Source: Macrostomum hystrix
Lineage: Eukaryota; Platyhelminthes; Macrostomidae
Reading direction: 5' to 3'
Assembly: GCA_950097015.1 (NCBI GenBank)
Contig: CATNEN010000011.1
Span: 6,436,001 to 6,500,000, forward strand
Length of the DNA: 64,000 nucleotides
Below the pieces are notes generated by a model, which made no database searches, was not told the origin of the DNA, and worked only from the letters and a program-made list of their open reading frames with translations. The position numbers were made by a program, and so were the translations under genes. Shown one piece after another: positions 1 to 15,600 of the stretch; the stretch's first letter is position 1; each line of letters opens with the position of its first letter.

Positions 1-615
1 TGTGAGCGCAGCAGGTAGTTCAGGCAGTCGCATAACTTGTTATCGTAACAAACTATCTGATTCTTGAGATTGCCCAACACGAACTCAACCAGGGTTTCAA
101 CCAGTTGAATCACTAGAGAAATATTCCACCTGTGAACGGAGGTGTACACCAGGCTGAGGTACTCGACCGTCTTTGCCACCAGGTTGAAAGACTTCATGTT
201 GTCCGGCTGCTCTCTCAGGTAATCCTGCAGGTGAGAGTTCTGGCCGTCGCAGATATACGCGAGCACCCGCAGTACCAGCTCAATGTGGCAGTCGTCATTC
301 ATCTGCAGATTCTCGTCAGCCATCACCAGCTGGGTTGCCAAGCCCTCCAAATCCGCTCTGTTGAGCTTGAGTTTCTGACTACTCAACAACAGGGTCGTCT
401 GAGCATTACTGGCGTTCAGTCGATCTCGATGGTTCCGGCGCAGTCTGCTGGCATCGCTGTCCTTCTGCAGCAGAAGGCCGATGAGCTTGGCGCCCTGTTC
501 AGTGTGCTGCATTGAATCCAAGGCGGTCGGGTCCTTGTTCAACAGAGCCAACTGGGACCGCAGCTCTGCCATCTTCTCATCGATCTTGTCTTGCTGCTGG
601 TAGATCAGGGCTCGG
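1..615 (-). CDS. ITPR: ITPR exon 30, RIH-associated domain, open at window edge
   Basis: The reading frame is open from the acceptor at 616 (GTTTTAG) to the left end of the window. It encodes a Lys/Gln-rich linker (NRALIYQQQDKIDEKMAEL) and then HIELVLRVLAYICDGQNSHL and NMKSFNLVAKTVEYLSLVY. The second part matches the vertebrate [20 protein letters not shown] / NLVCETLQFLDCI segment, that is, the RIH-associated domain just before the channel's membrane part. No donor was identified before the edge, so the exon probably continues. Confidence 0.9.
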
Positions 616-3600
616 CTAAAACGTTGCGGCGAGTGCCTCCGGACTGCTCCGTCTGACCGCTTTCTTTTGTCTACACTGTCTACTTTCTCTACTTTGTCTA
701 CTGTCTACTGTGTCTACTTTCTATTGTCTACTATTGTCTACTTTCTTTTGTGCACATATTGTCTACTCTGTCTCCTGTAACTACTGTCTACTCTGACTAC
801 TGTCTTATCTGACTACTATCTACTCTGACTACTATCTACTCTGACTACTATCTACTCTGACTACTATCTACTCTGACTACTATCTACTCTGACTACTATC
901 TACTCTGACTACTATCTACTCTGACTACTATCTACTCTGACTACTATCTACTCAGACTACTATCTACTCTGACTACTATCTACTCTGACTACTATCTACT
1001 CTGACTACTATCTACTCTGATTAACTATCTACTCTGACTACTATCTACTCTGACAACTATCTACTCTGATTAACTATCTACTCTGACTACTATCTACTCT
1101 GACTACTATCTACTCTGACTACTATCTACTCTGACAACTATCTACTCTGACTACTATCTACTCTGACTACTATCTACTCTGACAACTATCTACTCTGACT
1201 ACTATCTACTCTGACTACTATCTATTCTGACTACTATCTACTCTGACTACTATCTACTCTGACTACTATCTACTCTGACTACTATCTACTCTGACTACTA
1301 TCTACTCTGACTACTATCTACTCTATCTACTTTGTCTACTGTCTACTCAATCTATTACATCACTTACTTCTCCTTCAAAGCGTGCAGCGACATGGAGATT
1401 CGGTGGTGTATTGTGAAGAAGAAGTTTTCCTCTCGAGTGTGGTTGAAGTACTGGTACATGCTCTCCTGTACATCCGTATTGCCATTGTACAGCATGGCGG
1501 CTAGAAAGTTCAAAACCTCGCGGACAATGTCATCCGATGGCTTGACTAGATTTGGCAGCACCTTCAGCATTGCGCCATGACTGTTCACAGCGATTTGCAC
1601 CTGCGAGACGCGGCTGCAGCCTCTGTGGGTGTGTTTGAGCAGTAACTGGCGATCATTAGAAACTAGTTAATACTATCTAATTCCAAACTAAAACTTAATA
1701 TTAAACATCTTTCAAAAACTTCAAATACCCTATCTACCTAAAAATCCACACGTCAAACTAAAAGTCCTCTGATCAACCTAAAAATCCACACGTCAAACTA
1801 AAAATCCTCTGATCAACCTAAAAATCCTCTGAGCAGCCTAAAAATCCTCTGATCAACCTAAAAATCCACTGATCAGCCTAAAAATCTTCTGATCAACCTA
1901 AAAATCCTCTGATCAACCTAAAAATACTCTGATCAACCTAAAAATCCTCTGATTAACCTAAAAATCCTCTGATCAACCTAAAAATCCTCTGATCAACCTA
2001 AAAATCCTCTGATCAGACTAAAAATCCTCTGATCAACCTAAAAATCCTCTGATCAACCTAAAAATCCTCTGATCAGACTAAAAATCCTAAAAAGCCTAAA
2101 GGATTTTATTTTAAACCAAAAAATCCTCTCATAAACTAAAAGTTACTTTTTAAATTTTTGAAAACAAATTAACTACTGGTCATTGTCAAATTAGTAGTAA
2201 AGCACTTTTTTCAAAACATATCGTCAGGTCTAAACCTGTCAAATTGTGTGGCATACCTTCTGTACTCTTCTGAGTCGATATTGTCGGCCAGTTTAACAAT
2301 CTCATTGTGCACAACGCCACGAAGAAGCTGCAGGCATTTGATGTCTAGCAGTTCCTGATTAATGCGCTCCTTCTCGTTGCGAAGCTCCATTTGGTTTGAT
2401 ATGCTGCGGTAGAAGGTGGTACAGATGGCAGGTTGGTTATGTACCTCTGTCTCATTCTCACCTAATCTGTGTCTGATCTACTTGCCTAACAGGCGATAGC
2501 CTAGCCTGCCTAATATTAAAATTATCGGTCAGTCTAACGAAGGGATTTTAAATCTGTCAAACATTTGGGATTATCAATCAAAGATTGAGATTATCAATAT
2601 AGAATTGGGAATATCAACCAAACATTGGGATTATCAATCTAGAATTGGGAATATCAACCAAACATTGGCATTATCAATCTAACATTGGGATTATCAATCT
2701 AACATTGGCATTATCAATCTAACATTGGGATTATCAATCTAACATTGGGATTATCAATCTAACATTGGGATTATCAATCTTACATTGGGATTATCAATCT
2801 TACATTAGGCTTATCAATCTTACATTAGGATTATCAATCTAACATTGGGATTATCAATCTTACATTGGGACTATCAATCTAACATTGGGATTATCAATCT
2901 AACATTGGGATTATCAATCTAACATTGGGATTATCAATCTAACATTGGGATTATCAATCTAACATTGGGATTATCAATCTAACATTGGGATTATCAATCT
3001 AACATTGGCATTATCAATCTAACATTAGGACTGTCAATCTTACATTGGGACTATCAATCTTACATTGGGATTATCAATCTTACATTGGGATTATCAATCT
3101 AAAATTGGGATTATCAATCTTACATTGGGATTATCAATCTAACATTGGGATTATCAATCTAACATTGGGATTATCAATCTAACATTGGGATTATCAATCT
3201 TACATTGGGATTATCAATCTTACATTAGGCTTATCAATCTTACATTAGGATTATCAATCTAACATTGGGATTATCAATCTTACATTGGGACTATCAATCT
3301 AACATTGGGATTATCAATCTAACATTGGGATTATCAATCTAACATTGGGATTATCAATCTAACATTGGGATTATCAATCTAACATTAGGACTATCAATCT
3401 TACATTGGCATTATCAATCTAAAGCTGGGATTATCAATCTTACATTGGGATTATCAATCTAACATTGGGATTATCAATCTAACATTGGGATTATCAATCT
3501 AACATTGGCATTATCAATCTAACATTAGGACTGTCAATCTTACATTTGGATTATCAATCTTACATTTGGATTATCAATCTTACATCGCGATTATCAATCT

Positions 3601-6600
3601 AACATTGGCATTATCAATCTAACATTGGGATTATCAATCTAACATTGGGATTATCAATCGAAAGTTGGGATTATCAATCTAACATTGGAATTATCAATCT
3701 AACATTGTAATTATCAATCTAACATTGGAATTATCAATCTAACATTGGAATTATCAATCTAACATTGGAATTATCAATCTAACATTGGAATTATCAATCT
3801 AACATTGGAATTATCAATCTAACATTGGAATTATCAATCTAACATTGGAATTATCAATCTAACATTGGAATTATCAATGTATGTAGTTATACTCGGAAAT
3901 AATAATTTTCATGGAATTTTATCTCGGTAATAAACTGGTGTGCATGGACTGCAGTGCCCCACTAACCACAGCTGCTCAACCAGCTTGCCAGTCATGATGA
4001 AGCGTCTCGGGTCTGAGTAGTCAAAGCTGGTGTCAACGAAGCAGGCCAGATGCTCCTGAAACTCCTGGCCAAGCGGCAGCTCATCATCGGAGCCGAGGTT
4101 TGTGTACTCTGCGCCGGTGTGTGCAGGTTGTGAGTCTATTTGAGTTATCGTACACAAACGATAAGCATAGCAACCGCATAGAAACTGCATAGCAACCGCA
4201 TAGCAACTGCATAGCAACCGCATAGCAACTGCATAGCAACCGCATAGCAACTGCATAGCAACCGCATAGCAACTGCATAGCAACCGCATAGCAACTGCAT
4301 AGCAACCGCATAGCAACTGCATAGCAACCGCATAGCAACTGCATAGCAACCGCATAGCAACTGCATAGCAACCGCATAGCAACTGCATAGCAACATCAAC
4401 ATCATAGTAACCATCTCAATATAATAATTTCAAGAGGGCTGCGGGCAGTGCCACATCATTTAGGCGATTCTGCCCATTTCGCTGACTCCTGAGCACACAC
4501 GCACACAGATACTGTACGCAGGCACACGCTCACACAGGTGTGTACATTTGCCCTGACTTTCTCATCGTCAGGCAGTGTACACTCTTACTGCCTTTGAGGT
4601 TGGCTCTGAAGGGCGTGAATAACACGACAAGCCTCCATTCCATGCCTTCTCTCCGCGGCTACGCCCCAAATAAATGTGGCCTCGCCGCAGAATCGAGCTC
4701 AGGGACCTTGGCGCGAGAGGCAAACATGTTAACCGCTCTGCCACAGACCCCCTAAACCGCATAGCAACAGCATAGCAACCGTGTACTAGACCTATCACAA
4801 GTCCAAACAGTAAATTTCTCAATCCCACAATAATAGCTACCAAATCCGAATGCAGCACAAAGTTTACTGGCATGAATTTTAATCACAATGGCCTCTGTGC
4901 CAACCTTCATCGCTGGGATATCCTGTCTGCGCTCCGATTGTATTCCTGCCACCGTAGGCCATGCAATAGTTTCTGGCGAACAAGTTGAACTGCTTGTTAA
5001 GGGCCATTTCCGATGCGTAGTATTCGATGTAGCGCTGAAGTTGAAAAATAATATTGAGTAAAAACCTGAAGACAAGGAGAATAAATCACTGTCATCGTCA
5101 GAGGCAGCATCAGCAATGTACAAACCTGTCTCGAAGGATTCAAAGTGTTACTACACTGCCACATTCCTGAGAGGAACGTTGCTTTAAAAGGCTCGACTAG
5201 CTGCGTAGGAAAGGATAAGTGAGTTTTGTTGCTATGGAAAATGTCATTCGGAATAAATTCAAAACAACAAAGAAATAGATGATCTACCTCTGCAGGCAGG
5301 TTGCAGACAGAGATGAGACTGTTGGCACAGCTGATGATGTTCTTGAACTGCCTGTTCTGGGTCACCAGTGGAAGAATAGCTCCCGAAAATTCCTGGCAAT
5401 GAATGTGTGGCTTGACGAGCTCACACTCACACGGGTGTGTACATCTGCCCTGACTTTCTCATCGTCGGGCAGTGTACACTGTCACTGTGAGTTGGGGAGG
5501 TTGGCCCTCAATGGCGTAAATTGCACGACAAGCCTCCAAGCCTCACCGCGGCTGCGCCCCAAATGAATGTGGCCTCGCCGCGGAATCGAGCTTAGGGACC
5601 TTGGTGAGACCTCTGCTCCAAATAGCGCCTGAGATTTTGCGTATGTTACACATTGCCGCACTTTTATTATTTACCAAAAATGACCGAGTTAGCGTATCGA
5701 TCTCTTCTAGCTCTGTCGGATAATTATCCAAATCCTTGAGGTAGACTGTTTTGAAGAATGACTAAAATTTGAGTTGAGAATTAGAATTTGATTGAGAATT
5801 AAAATGGTTTCTTGCAAAGGGTTTCCAACACAAAATCTATGATTGACTTACAGTGATGATGGGCAAAATGCCTTCGATAATAAACCTCAGTGTATGATGG
5901 ACATTCTGAACATTAGGATTTTTCTTATCAGCTTCTGACACATGTCTGCGAAAGGTTATGGGTGAGTTGGTTGTATGGTGTTGTTTAACAGTAGCTGTAA
6001 GTATGGGCGATGAAAACACAAGGAAACAACCAAAAGATCAAATGAAGGTCATGAAACAACCAAAGGATTAAATGAAGGTCATTAAACAACCAAAGGATCA
6101 AATGAAGGTCATAAAACAACCAAAGGATCAAATTAAGGTCGTTAACCAACCAAATGTAGAAATGAAGGTCATGAAACAACTAAAGGATCAAATATGAAGG
6201 TCTTAAAACAACTAAAGGATCCAAGGAAAGTCATGAAGCCAGCAAAGGCACAAATGAAGGTCATGAAAGAAGAAGGGATCAGGGTTTTGAACCCTGGGTC
6301 AAATAAAGGTCAGCAGTGCCCCTCCGCAAACCTACCGAGTCAAGTCGCTTATCTTCAGAGCTCGGCTAATAATTTCGGGCGTCTCATGAGCCAGGCCAGC
6401 CATCTGCTTCATCTCATTGCCAATCGACTTAAACAGCAGCCAGACGCCGGTCTCGTGTGGCAAGCTCGCCAAGCCGCGATCCACTTTGGCGCTAGCCGTG
6501 TTCAAGTACACCCACAGCAGGAATCTAGCGTAGGGCAGTTTGTTGCGTCCGGTAATGACGGAGTCGTTGAGTACAGTGAGCACGTCTGACACCGAGTAGA

Positions 6601-9600
6601 TGCTTCGATTCTTCGATTCAATGGACTGATTCGCGCCTTCAGAGCAGGTCGCTAGAAGGTCAACCAGGCCGATCATGAACTCCAACTGGGGCGAGCGATC
6701 ATTAGATCGGAGCAGACTCAGCTGGAGTTTCATGCTCTGGGTGGGGCGATATGAGGTACCATGAGTGGTAGACACAGCCACCCGAAATTCAACATGCATC
6801 AACATGCTAGCTAAAGAAGTTGATGACAACAAACTTCATTTTGAAACTGATTGCTTATCTATGGGCATCATCGAGTCAGGATCGTCGAGATATTCATTGA
6901 TCATTTTCGAAGATCCTTGGTGACAAAAACAAGTTACATTGCTCTGTATTAAACTTCTATTGTGAATCCGACTTCTATTGTGAATAGTTGTGATCCGACA
7001 TGATTTCATCATGAAATTTAGTGAGCAGACTAGCATGTTTTGCCCCCCCTTCGGGGAGCAGAAATATTTTTGCCTACATTGTTGCTTTTTGCCACACCAC
7101 ACCCGGAGGAGAATCTTTGAATATTTCGACGATGCCGATGTCTTGTGATCCCGGAAGTTGTTTCATCGCAAAGAGCTCAAAATTTTAGGACACGTTGTGG
7201 ATTTTTATGGCGAATGGTGGAATATTTTGAGAGGTACAGAAAATGGTAGTCTTTCTACAGCTCAATGGCGATTTCGTATAAAAACTTTAGTCTATGGTAC
7301 AAGCTATTCTCAGCCAATTAAATCACAAATGCATCAATTCGCTGTTAACCGATCTGCATTTTTTGAGGTCCTATTATGTTTAATCTCAGACTTTTCTAAC
7401 CACATAAAATCCGATTTCGTCGTTAATGGACGTTTAATTGGCGCATTCTGAGCCACGAATCTATCGTCTATGGTTGGAAATGCGGGGCCCATTAAACCAT
7501 ATAATGGGCGCCAAACCAAATCGAATTTCATATAAAATAGTGGCTGCTCAATTTGCAGTCTATGGTTAAAAAGTCCTCGGCCATGCTCAATAGTCCTCGG
7601 CTCGCTTCGCTCGCCTCGGACCATTAAACGCAGCCTCAGACTTTCTAACCACAGAATGCCAATTAAGCAGCCACTATCATATACATAATGTGAATTAAAC
7701 GACGTATATAGACGTTTACTTAAACACGTCTATGGTCGAACCCTATTTACTTATTGCGAAAACAAAATGAGTGAAAGATGCCTATAACTCTTATCCTACT
7801 TAAGCTACTAATACTGGCGCATAGAAAAAAAGAGTCGGTTTTCAACCGTTCACACTACTCACCTGGTCAAGGCACTGAGCAATCTGCGATCGGTGCTGCA
7901 TCAGGCAGGTCATGATACTCTGCTGATTTCGTTTCACTGGCAAATTTAATTGCTCAATTTTCACCAATGCGTTGAGCACATAGAGAAATTCGGGTACTTT
8001 CTCGCCGTGCTGAGCTACTAGGCTAATTAGCCTGCCTATTTGCTGCGGCAGCACCTTCATACAGGTGCCTTTGTTACCTGCGGGTGGCGAGCGAATTCAA
8101 AGCCGTTTCTTAGAAATTAATTTTCATAGAAACTCGTAGACTGCCTCTAAACAAGTAAAAAAATTGACTGCACCTGCCCCAATAGGGCCAGATGTGCAGC
8201 CGACAGCATCACAGCGCAGCCATTGCGCGGCGAATCTGAACGACTGTTCAGTCCATGGACTGGGGGGGGGGACGTCACACCCACCCTCAATTAACCCAGC
8301 TAATGCTGGTACCATTTAACAGCTGGGTGAACTGGAGCAATGCAGAGCTAAGTGCCTTGCTAAAGGACACAGTGGGGGTTGAGTGGCATCGGGTGAGGTG
8401 AGTCGCGGTTGCCTCTCGCATCGAGGTCCCTGAGGCCACATTCATTTGGGGTGCAGCCGCGGAGAGAAGGCTTTGGGGCTTGTCGTGCAATTTACGCCCT
8501 TGAGGGCCAACCTCCAAGGCACAGTGAGAGTGTACACTGCCTGACGATGAGAAAGTCAGGGCAGATGTACACACCTGTGTGAGCGTGTGCCTGCGTACAG
8601 TATCTGTGTGCGTGTGTGCTCAGGAATCAGCGAAATGGGCAGAATTGCCTCCTCGCTGGCTGCAGGTCTAGTGTCGCCAAATGATGTCCCATTGCCCGCA
8701 GCCCTCCTGCAATTGTAATTATTTAAGTACACAGCGGAGTTGAGAATCGAACCCCTTACCTCTAAGTAGTAGCCCAACCAATTGGCTACTATCCAGTGAG
8801 GGTATACTGAAGTGTCATTTGACTTCCCACAAATATTAGAAAAATGATAGGGACGATTGAGCTTGGAGATGAATATTCGTATTTTTTTCTATTATATTCC
8901 TTTAAGAGTTCACCTGTGAACACCTCGACTAGAGCCATCGCCAGCTGTTTCTCAGCTCCAACACAATTGAGCAGGCCATCCAGCCTGTCGAACATGTGAT
9001 TCTGCACCAGCGGATTATCCCGGGCCATCAGGGCGAGCAGCTCGAAGCACTTCGCAAACACCATCCGCAGTCCGCTGTACTCCGCCTGGGAAAATAAAAA
9101 ATTTGGGGGTTAATTTTTTGTTAAGGAGGTCAATGGGGGTCAGCTGACTCCTCCTCGAACCAGAAACTTTGGGGAGGTCAATGGGGGTCAGCTGACTCCT
9201 CCTCGAACCAGAAACTTTGGGGAGGTCAATGGGGGTCAGCTGACTCCTCCTCGAACCAGAAACTTTGGGGAGGTCAATGGGGGTCAGCTGACTCCTCCTC
9301 GAACCAGAAACTTTGGGGAGGTCAATGGGGGTCAGCTGACTCCTCCTCGAACCAGAAACTTTGGGGAGGTCAATGGGGGTCAGCTGACTCCTCCTCGAAC
9401 CAGAAACTTTGGGGAGGTCAATGGGGGTCAGCTGACTCCACCTCGAACCAGAAACTTTGGGGAGGTCAATGGGGGTCAGCTGACTCCTCCTCGAACCAGA
9501 AACTTTGGGGAGGTCAATGGGGGTCAACTGACTCCTCCTCGAACCAGAAACTTTGGGGAGGTCAATGGGGGTCAGCTGACTCCCATTAAACCCGAGACTT

Positions 9601-12600
9601 TGGGGAGGTCAGTGGGGGTCAGCTGACTCCCCCTCAACCAGAAACTTTGGGGAGGTCAATGGGGGTCAGCTGACTCCACCTCGAACCAGAAACTTCGGGG
9701 AGGTCAATGGGGGTCAGCTGACCCCTTGAATATAGTGATGTCAAATAACGACCGACAAAGTTTTCAAAAAAGAAACTGAAATTTAGCTCACCCTCTCGGC
9801 TATTTCGATATTCTGCGAGACCAAGTCAAACAGATCGTTGAGTATGCCGCTGTTGTACAAAATCATCTGGTTGATTTCGTGTCGCTCCTCTGGGTCGTCT
9901 TCGAGATAGCAGACGCTGCGTGAGACAAAACGAGTTATTACGTTTTTCACATTGTCACAAAGTTTCACATTTCTGCTGGAATATAGTTGAGGTGGGCAGC
10001 TGGCGAGTTTCAGTGCAGGTATCCGATGGAGGTGGGGTGGGTGTCTCGCTGACCTGAGGTGGGTGTCTGGCGAAGGTGAGATAGGTATCTAGAGGAAGTG
10101 GGGTGGATGTGAAGCTTACGTGATTTGGGTGTCTCGCGGAGGTGAGATGGGTGTCTACCTTACCTTACATGAGGAGAGTGGCTGGCGGTGGTGGGGCGGG
10201 TGTTGGGCGGAGGTGGGGTGGGTATCAAGCAGGAGTGGGGGATGTCTATCTGACGTGAGGTGGGTGACTGGCATAGGTGGGGTGGGTGGCCACAGAGATA
10301 TAGTTAAGAGAAACTTACTTGCAAAAATTTCTCAATATTTGAACCATTGTTTCGACGTCGACGTCAGTCATTTTAGATTCGATCATTCGTTTCATCACGT
10401 GACTCTCTCGGTCTATCATTCCACGAACTGAGACGGATTTTTCTGTAATGAGCAGCTGAGAAAGCGCGGCTCTTCTGAACAGAAGACTGTGGCCTGAGAA
10501 ATACCGGTTTAGCAGCCACATGGACATCTGGACCATACGGGAGTTTCTGTAGCGGCTTATATCCTGCGAATTCATGTTATACTAATTAAAGTGAACCTGC
10601 TTGATAGATTTGCCAATTAGTAGACGAAAGTGTCACCTGTTAGACAGGAGTGTCACCTGTTAGACAGGAGTGTCACCTGTTAGACAGGAGTGTCACCTGT
10701 TAGACAGGAGTGTCACCTGTTAGACAGGTGTGTCACCTGTTAGACAGGTGTGTCACCTGTTAGACAGGTGTGTCACCTGTTAGACAGGTGTGTCACCTGT
10801 TAGACAGGTGTGTCACCTGTTAGACAGGATTGTCATCTGTTAGACAGGATTGTCACCTGTCAGACAATTTGTTAGATAGGGATTCAATCTGTTAGACAGG
10901 GACTCAATCTGTTAGACAGGGATTCAATCTGTTAGACAGGGAGTCAATCAGTTAGACAGGGAGTCAATCTGTTAGACAGGGATTCAATCTGTTAGACAGG
11001 GATTAAATCTGTTAGACAGGGATTAAATCTGTTAGACAGGGATTCAATCTGTTAGACAGGGACTCAATCTGTTAGACAGGGATTCAGGGATCTGTTAGAC
11101 AGGGATTCAGGGATCTATTAGACAGGGATTAAATCTGTTAGACATAGATTCAATCTGTTAGACAGGGACTCAATCTTTTAGACAGGGGTTCAATCGGTTA
11201 GACACGGACTCAATCTGTTAGACGAGCACTGACCATTAGGATGCTGATAATGTCTGCTGAATACTTGGAGCAGCGGTCAGTAAACTGGGAGTTTCGCTTG
11301 CTCAATCGATGGAAAACATTGGCGCTGTTCGCCACCTCAACAGCCGGTTCCCATTCCATGCTCAAGTCAGTAAAGTATGAGCACTTTGAGAATATGGACG
11401 CCATTTCCTTGCAGGCCACTGAATTCACACTGCAATGAGTGAGATTAATTTCAATTAATAGCTCATTGATACTGCTCATCGATACTGCTCATAGATACTG
11501 CTCATTGATACTGCTCATCGAAATAATTGGGGAGGCATAATCTTCCAAAAAGCAGACAAACACGCCGACTCACAAATCGTCATGAGCATAGTCTTCTCTG
11601 AGCAGTGGCTTGAGCACTTCATGCGCCTCGTAGGCCCGGATGCGCTTGAACTCAGCAATAAACTGGTCCAACCTGAGATTGCACTGAAAGTTGAAAAACA
11701 GATCCAGAACGCGCATGGCTCTGCAATGTGGGGTTTTGTTGGCTGGTGAAAATTTAAACTTTCAAACACTGGCAAAGGAGATTATTAAAAGCGGTCAGGC
11801 GCACTCATATTTGGCAGCCACTGTATCCTGGCGAATGCACTCGAATCGCTTGTTTAGCTTGAAATCCAGCAGATGCTCCTCCTCCAGCTTGCGACCCGAC
11901 TCCATGTGCAAATTTTCCACTAGAAGATTAGGGAGAAGTCTGAAAATTAGTTCTCAAAATCAAAGAATTCCTAAAACTTTACGCTCGCAAAAAACTCACA
12001 TCTACAAACAGTCTTAAGATAATTTCCAAAACAAGTAGAAGTTTTTATTTTCTGATACGAGCGTATATTTCAAAAATAGTCTCAATTGAGCAACCTTACC
12101 CAGAGGTAAGGTCCGGTCTAAACGGAATCTCCAAGCTCCCAAATGTTATCAGGGGAAATCCCAAATGTTATCGGGGGAAATCCCAAATGTTATCAGGGGG
12201 AATCCAGAATGCTATCAGGGGGAATCCCAAATGTTATCGGGGGAAATCCCGAATGTTATCAGGGGGGATCCCAAATGTTATCAAGGGAATATAAATGTTA
12301 TTAGGGGGAATCCCAAATTTTATCAGAGGAATCCCGAATGTTATCGGGGGATTCTAAATGTTATCAGGGGGAATACCGAATGCTATCAAGGGAATCCCAA
12401 ATGTTATCGGGGGAAATCCAGAATGTTATCAGGGGGAATCCCAAATGTTATCGGGGGAAATCCCGAATGTTATCAGGGGGAATCCCAAATGTTATCAAGG
12501 GAATCCCAAATGTTATTAGGGGGAATCCCAAATTTTATCAGAGGAATCCCGAATGTTATCGGGGGATTCTAAATGTTATCAGGGGGAATACCGAATGTTA

Positions 12601-15600
12601 TCAAGGGAATCCCAAATGTTATCGGGGGAAATCCAGAATGTTATCAGGGGGAATCCCAAATGTTATCAAGGGAATCCCAAATGTTATTAGGGGGAATCCC
12701 AAATTTTATCAGAGGAATCCCGAATGTTATCGGGCGGAATCCAAAATGTTATCGGAGGGAATACCAAATGGAATCAGGGGATTCCAGATGTTATCAGTGG
12801 AATCCATAATTATATCAAAGGAAATCCCAAATGGTAATAGGGGGAACCAGAAGTTGCATCAGAAGGAATTTCACGTGATATCAGGGGATTCCCAAATGGT
12901 ATCGGGGAGATTCACAAATGGTATCAGGAGAATCCCAAATGGTGTCAGGAGAATCCCAAATGGTATCGGAGAGAATCCCGAATGTTATCAGGGAAATTCA
13001 CATATGATATCGAGGGGAATCCCAATTTTTGCAGTGGAATCAGAAATATAGTATAACCTTAATCCTGAAAGGAATTCCCCCTGAATGACCTAGTTCCTCG
13101 CACTGCTTACTGTGGGTTGGCAGATCATTCCGTCCATCCAGCAGTCCTAGGAGTGGCGCCAACAATCGCCTAATATCATTGGTGGAGCTATAGGATCCGA
13201 ACTTCACAAGGTACTGCAGCATTCTCAACACCTCAGCCAGAAGAATGTTCAGCGTGTCATTTGAGTCCACCATCACTTTGTTCTGATCTAAGAAGTTTGA
13301 CAGCCAGTTGCTTAGCAAGGGAAAATACTCGTTAGTATTAGCCGTGGGTCCTGAGATCTGAAACTATTTTTTTAATTACGGTTCTTATTTGTTTTAAAAA
13401 AGTGTTTAATTGTTATTGAATTTGGTATTATAATGGTACGAGAGAATCGGTTAATTGTAGTGTAGTGACTTATTAAAACAAATGGAGCCTGTGTTTATGG
13501 CACTGAATATAATAACCAAGACAGGAGATAAGGACGGTCAGAGGGTAAGAGCTGAAAAGGAGGGGGTGAGGTAAGAGAGACGAACAGCTGGCCAATCAGA
13601 GATGAGTAATAAAGGGAAAGAGAAGTGAAGGCTAGCTAAGAAGTTGAACAGATAGAGGCAGAAAGGAGAAAGTACAATAATAGAGCAAGCTAGCGTAAAC
13701 AAACAAAGCGGAGAAGGGGTAAGTTATGACATTTTCCTAAGAATATTCTAATTAAGGTACCTTCTTAACATCCATGTCCTTTGATATTTCGTTATAATCG
13801 AAGACCAGATCGGTTCTATCCAGCACGCTAATATTGTTGTCAATGTCAACAAACATGTTTGTGATGAGTTCGCAGTATTTGGCTCTGAGCTGGCAGGGGA
13901 GGGTGTCGTCTTTCAGGCAGGCGAATGCCTCCTCCCAGGTGAGATAGCCCAGCTGTCTGGTGATCACCGCGATCGATTTTGAGTTGCGGCCCTGCGGTGG
14001 AGAGATTGTAAAACTCACATTTTTAAGTAGAAAGACCACAACTATTGCTTCCCTTGGTAAAACACCACGGCTACCTACGAGGGACTTCACGATAGCTCCC
14101 AAACCTAATCGCCGGTTTTTGTGAAAGTCCATCATTTGGATCGATGTTTTCAACCCTTTGCTACGAGGAACAAACTTCGCCGATGCTTTTTGATTCTGGG
14201 AGTTCTTTAATCGCATAGAGCGGAAAATTCTAGCTAGTTTTATAGATTTTCCAGGATTTAAAGAAATTTGAATTCCGAAAGTTGAGCTCACGGTCTCTGC
14301 AACTTACTCGACAAAGCTTGCCAAACAGATCCAGTTGGTATTTGAGAAATTTAAAGTTTCGTACCGTCAACCAAGTGCTCTGCGGGAAAATATGTAGAAA
14401 TAATTCAAGTTACACTGGCGCCTTCTGGGCGTCAACCGAAACCCCCAAATTCGTCCTCGTTCGGCGTCATCCTCGACCGCAGCCTCTGTTTCAGCGCCTG
14501 CACATCTAAGAGATCATTCTCTGCGTTGCATCCCGCAACCGTGTTTTCGCCTGCCTCACCGCTCGCGACTGGGACTGAAGCCCTACAGTCTCCGTCGTGT
14601 TTTTTTCTGGCACTTCAGCAGAGCGTCCTTAACTACGCAGCCCTGGCCTGGCAACCGTTTGTGTCGCTAAAATCTATTGACTGCGTCAAGCGTGCTCAGA
14701 ACTCGATCATCAACCTCCGGATCATCCTTCTCACATCTTTCGAGCGCGCGTCTTGTCTACGGGAGAGTCATCCAGTATGTATCGCGATGGAAGGTGGCCC
14801 CAGAGATCATCCTGCAAACTCGCCGTGACTTCCCTGGCCGATGACATACCCGCAACCGGCTGCACTTTGCGACCATCTCTGCAGTACTAGCTCCAACCAC
14901 AGTGACGCATCCGCCGGTCTTCGCGACGCCACCATAGATGCTATCTGTGGCTCCGCCATCTGCCAACACTGACGGCTCCGCCATCCAGAGCGGCGTTGCA
15001 GCTGTCATCACCACCGGAGACCCAGCCAACACCGTCATCATCCAGCTCCATCATCAAGGCCAGCGGACGAGTCATCACCACTTCCTTCGCCGAGAAACAG
15101 GCTGTTCTCGACCTGGTGCTCAACTGGCTCTTAAAGCCAGTCTGTCGAGAAGCTCATTGTCGAGATCAATTGCCGGGCTCTCAAAATCAGCGCTCTCTCT
15201 CCCGAACTCATCTCCATCCAGTAGATTCCCGACCAATGCTGTCTTCCTGGACTCAAGCAGGACACAAGTTGCCCGAGGTGCTCGAGAGCCACGCTGGACT
15301 TTGCACCAACCCTGCCGTCGCAGTCGCGCTGACTAGACGCAATCGTAAGTGCCTACTACAATCAAAACACAGCAACAACAGCAGCAGCAGCAGAAGCGTC
15401 ATATTAAAAGCCATCGAAACAGAAACTCACCTCCTGGCCCGAGTCGTTTCGTCCAATCAAATTTTTTGCCCGTTTCGATTCGCCGTGTCGAATTTGACGG
15501 CTCGTCATCTCATTCTCCAGATCCTTCGGACCCACGATGGACACGTACTGCGGGTCAGAAATTAACGATGTAGCTTTGTCTTACGTGGTAATTCACAGCA

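Noticed and set aside
785-1325. CRISPR array (regular short repeats)
   Set aside because: Units are directly tandem without unique spacers and the genome is eukaryotic with introns.
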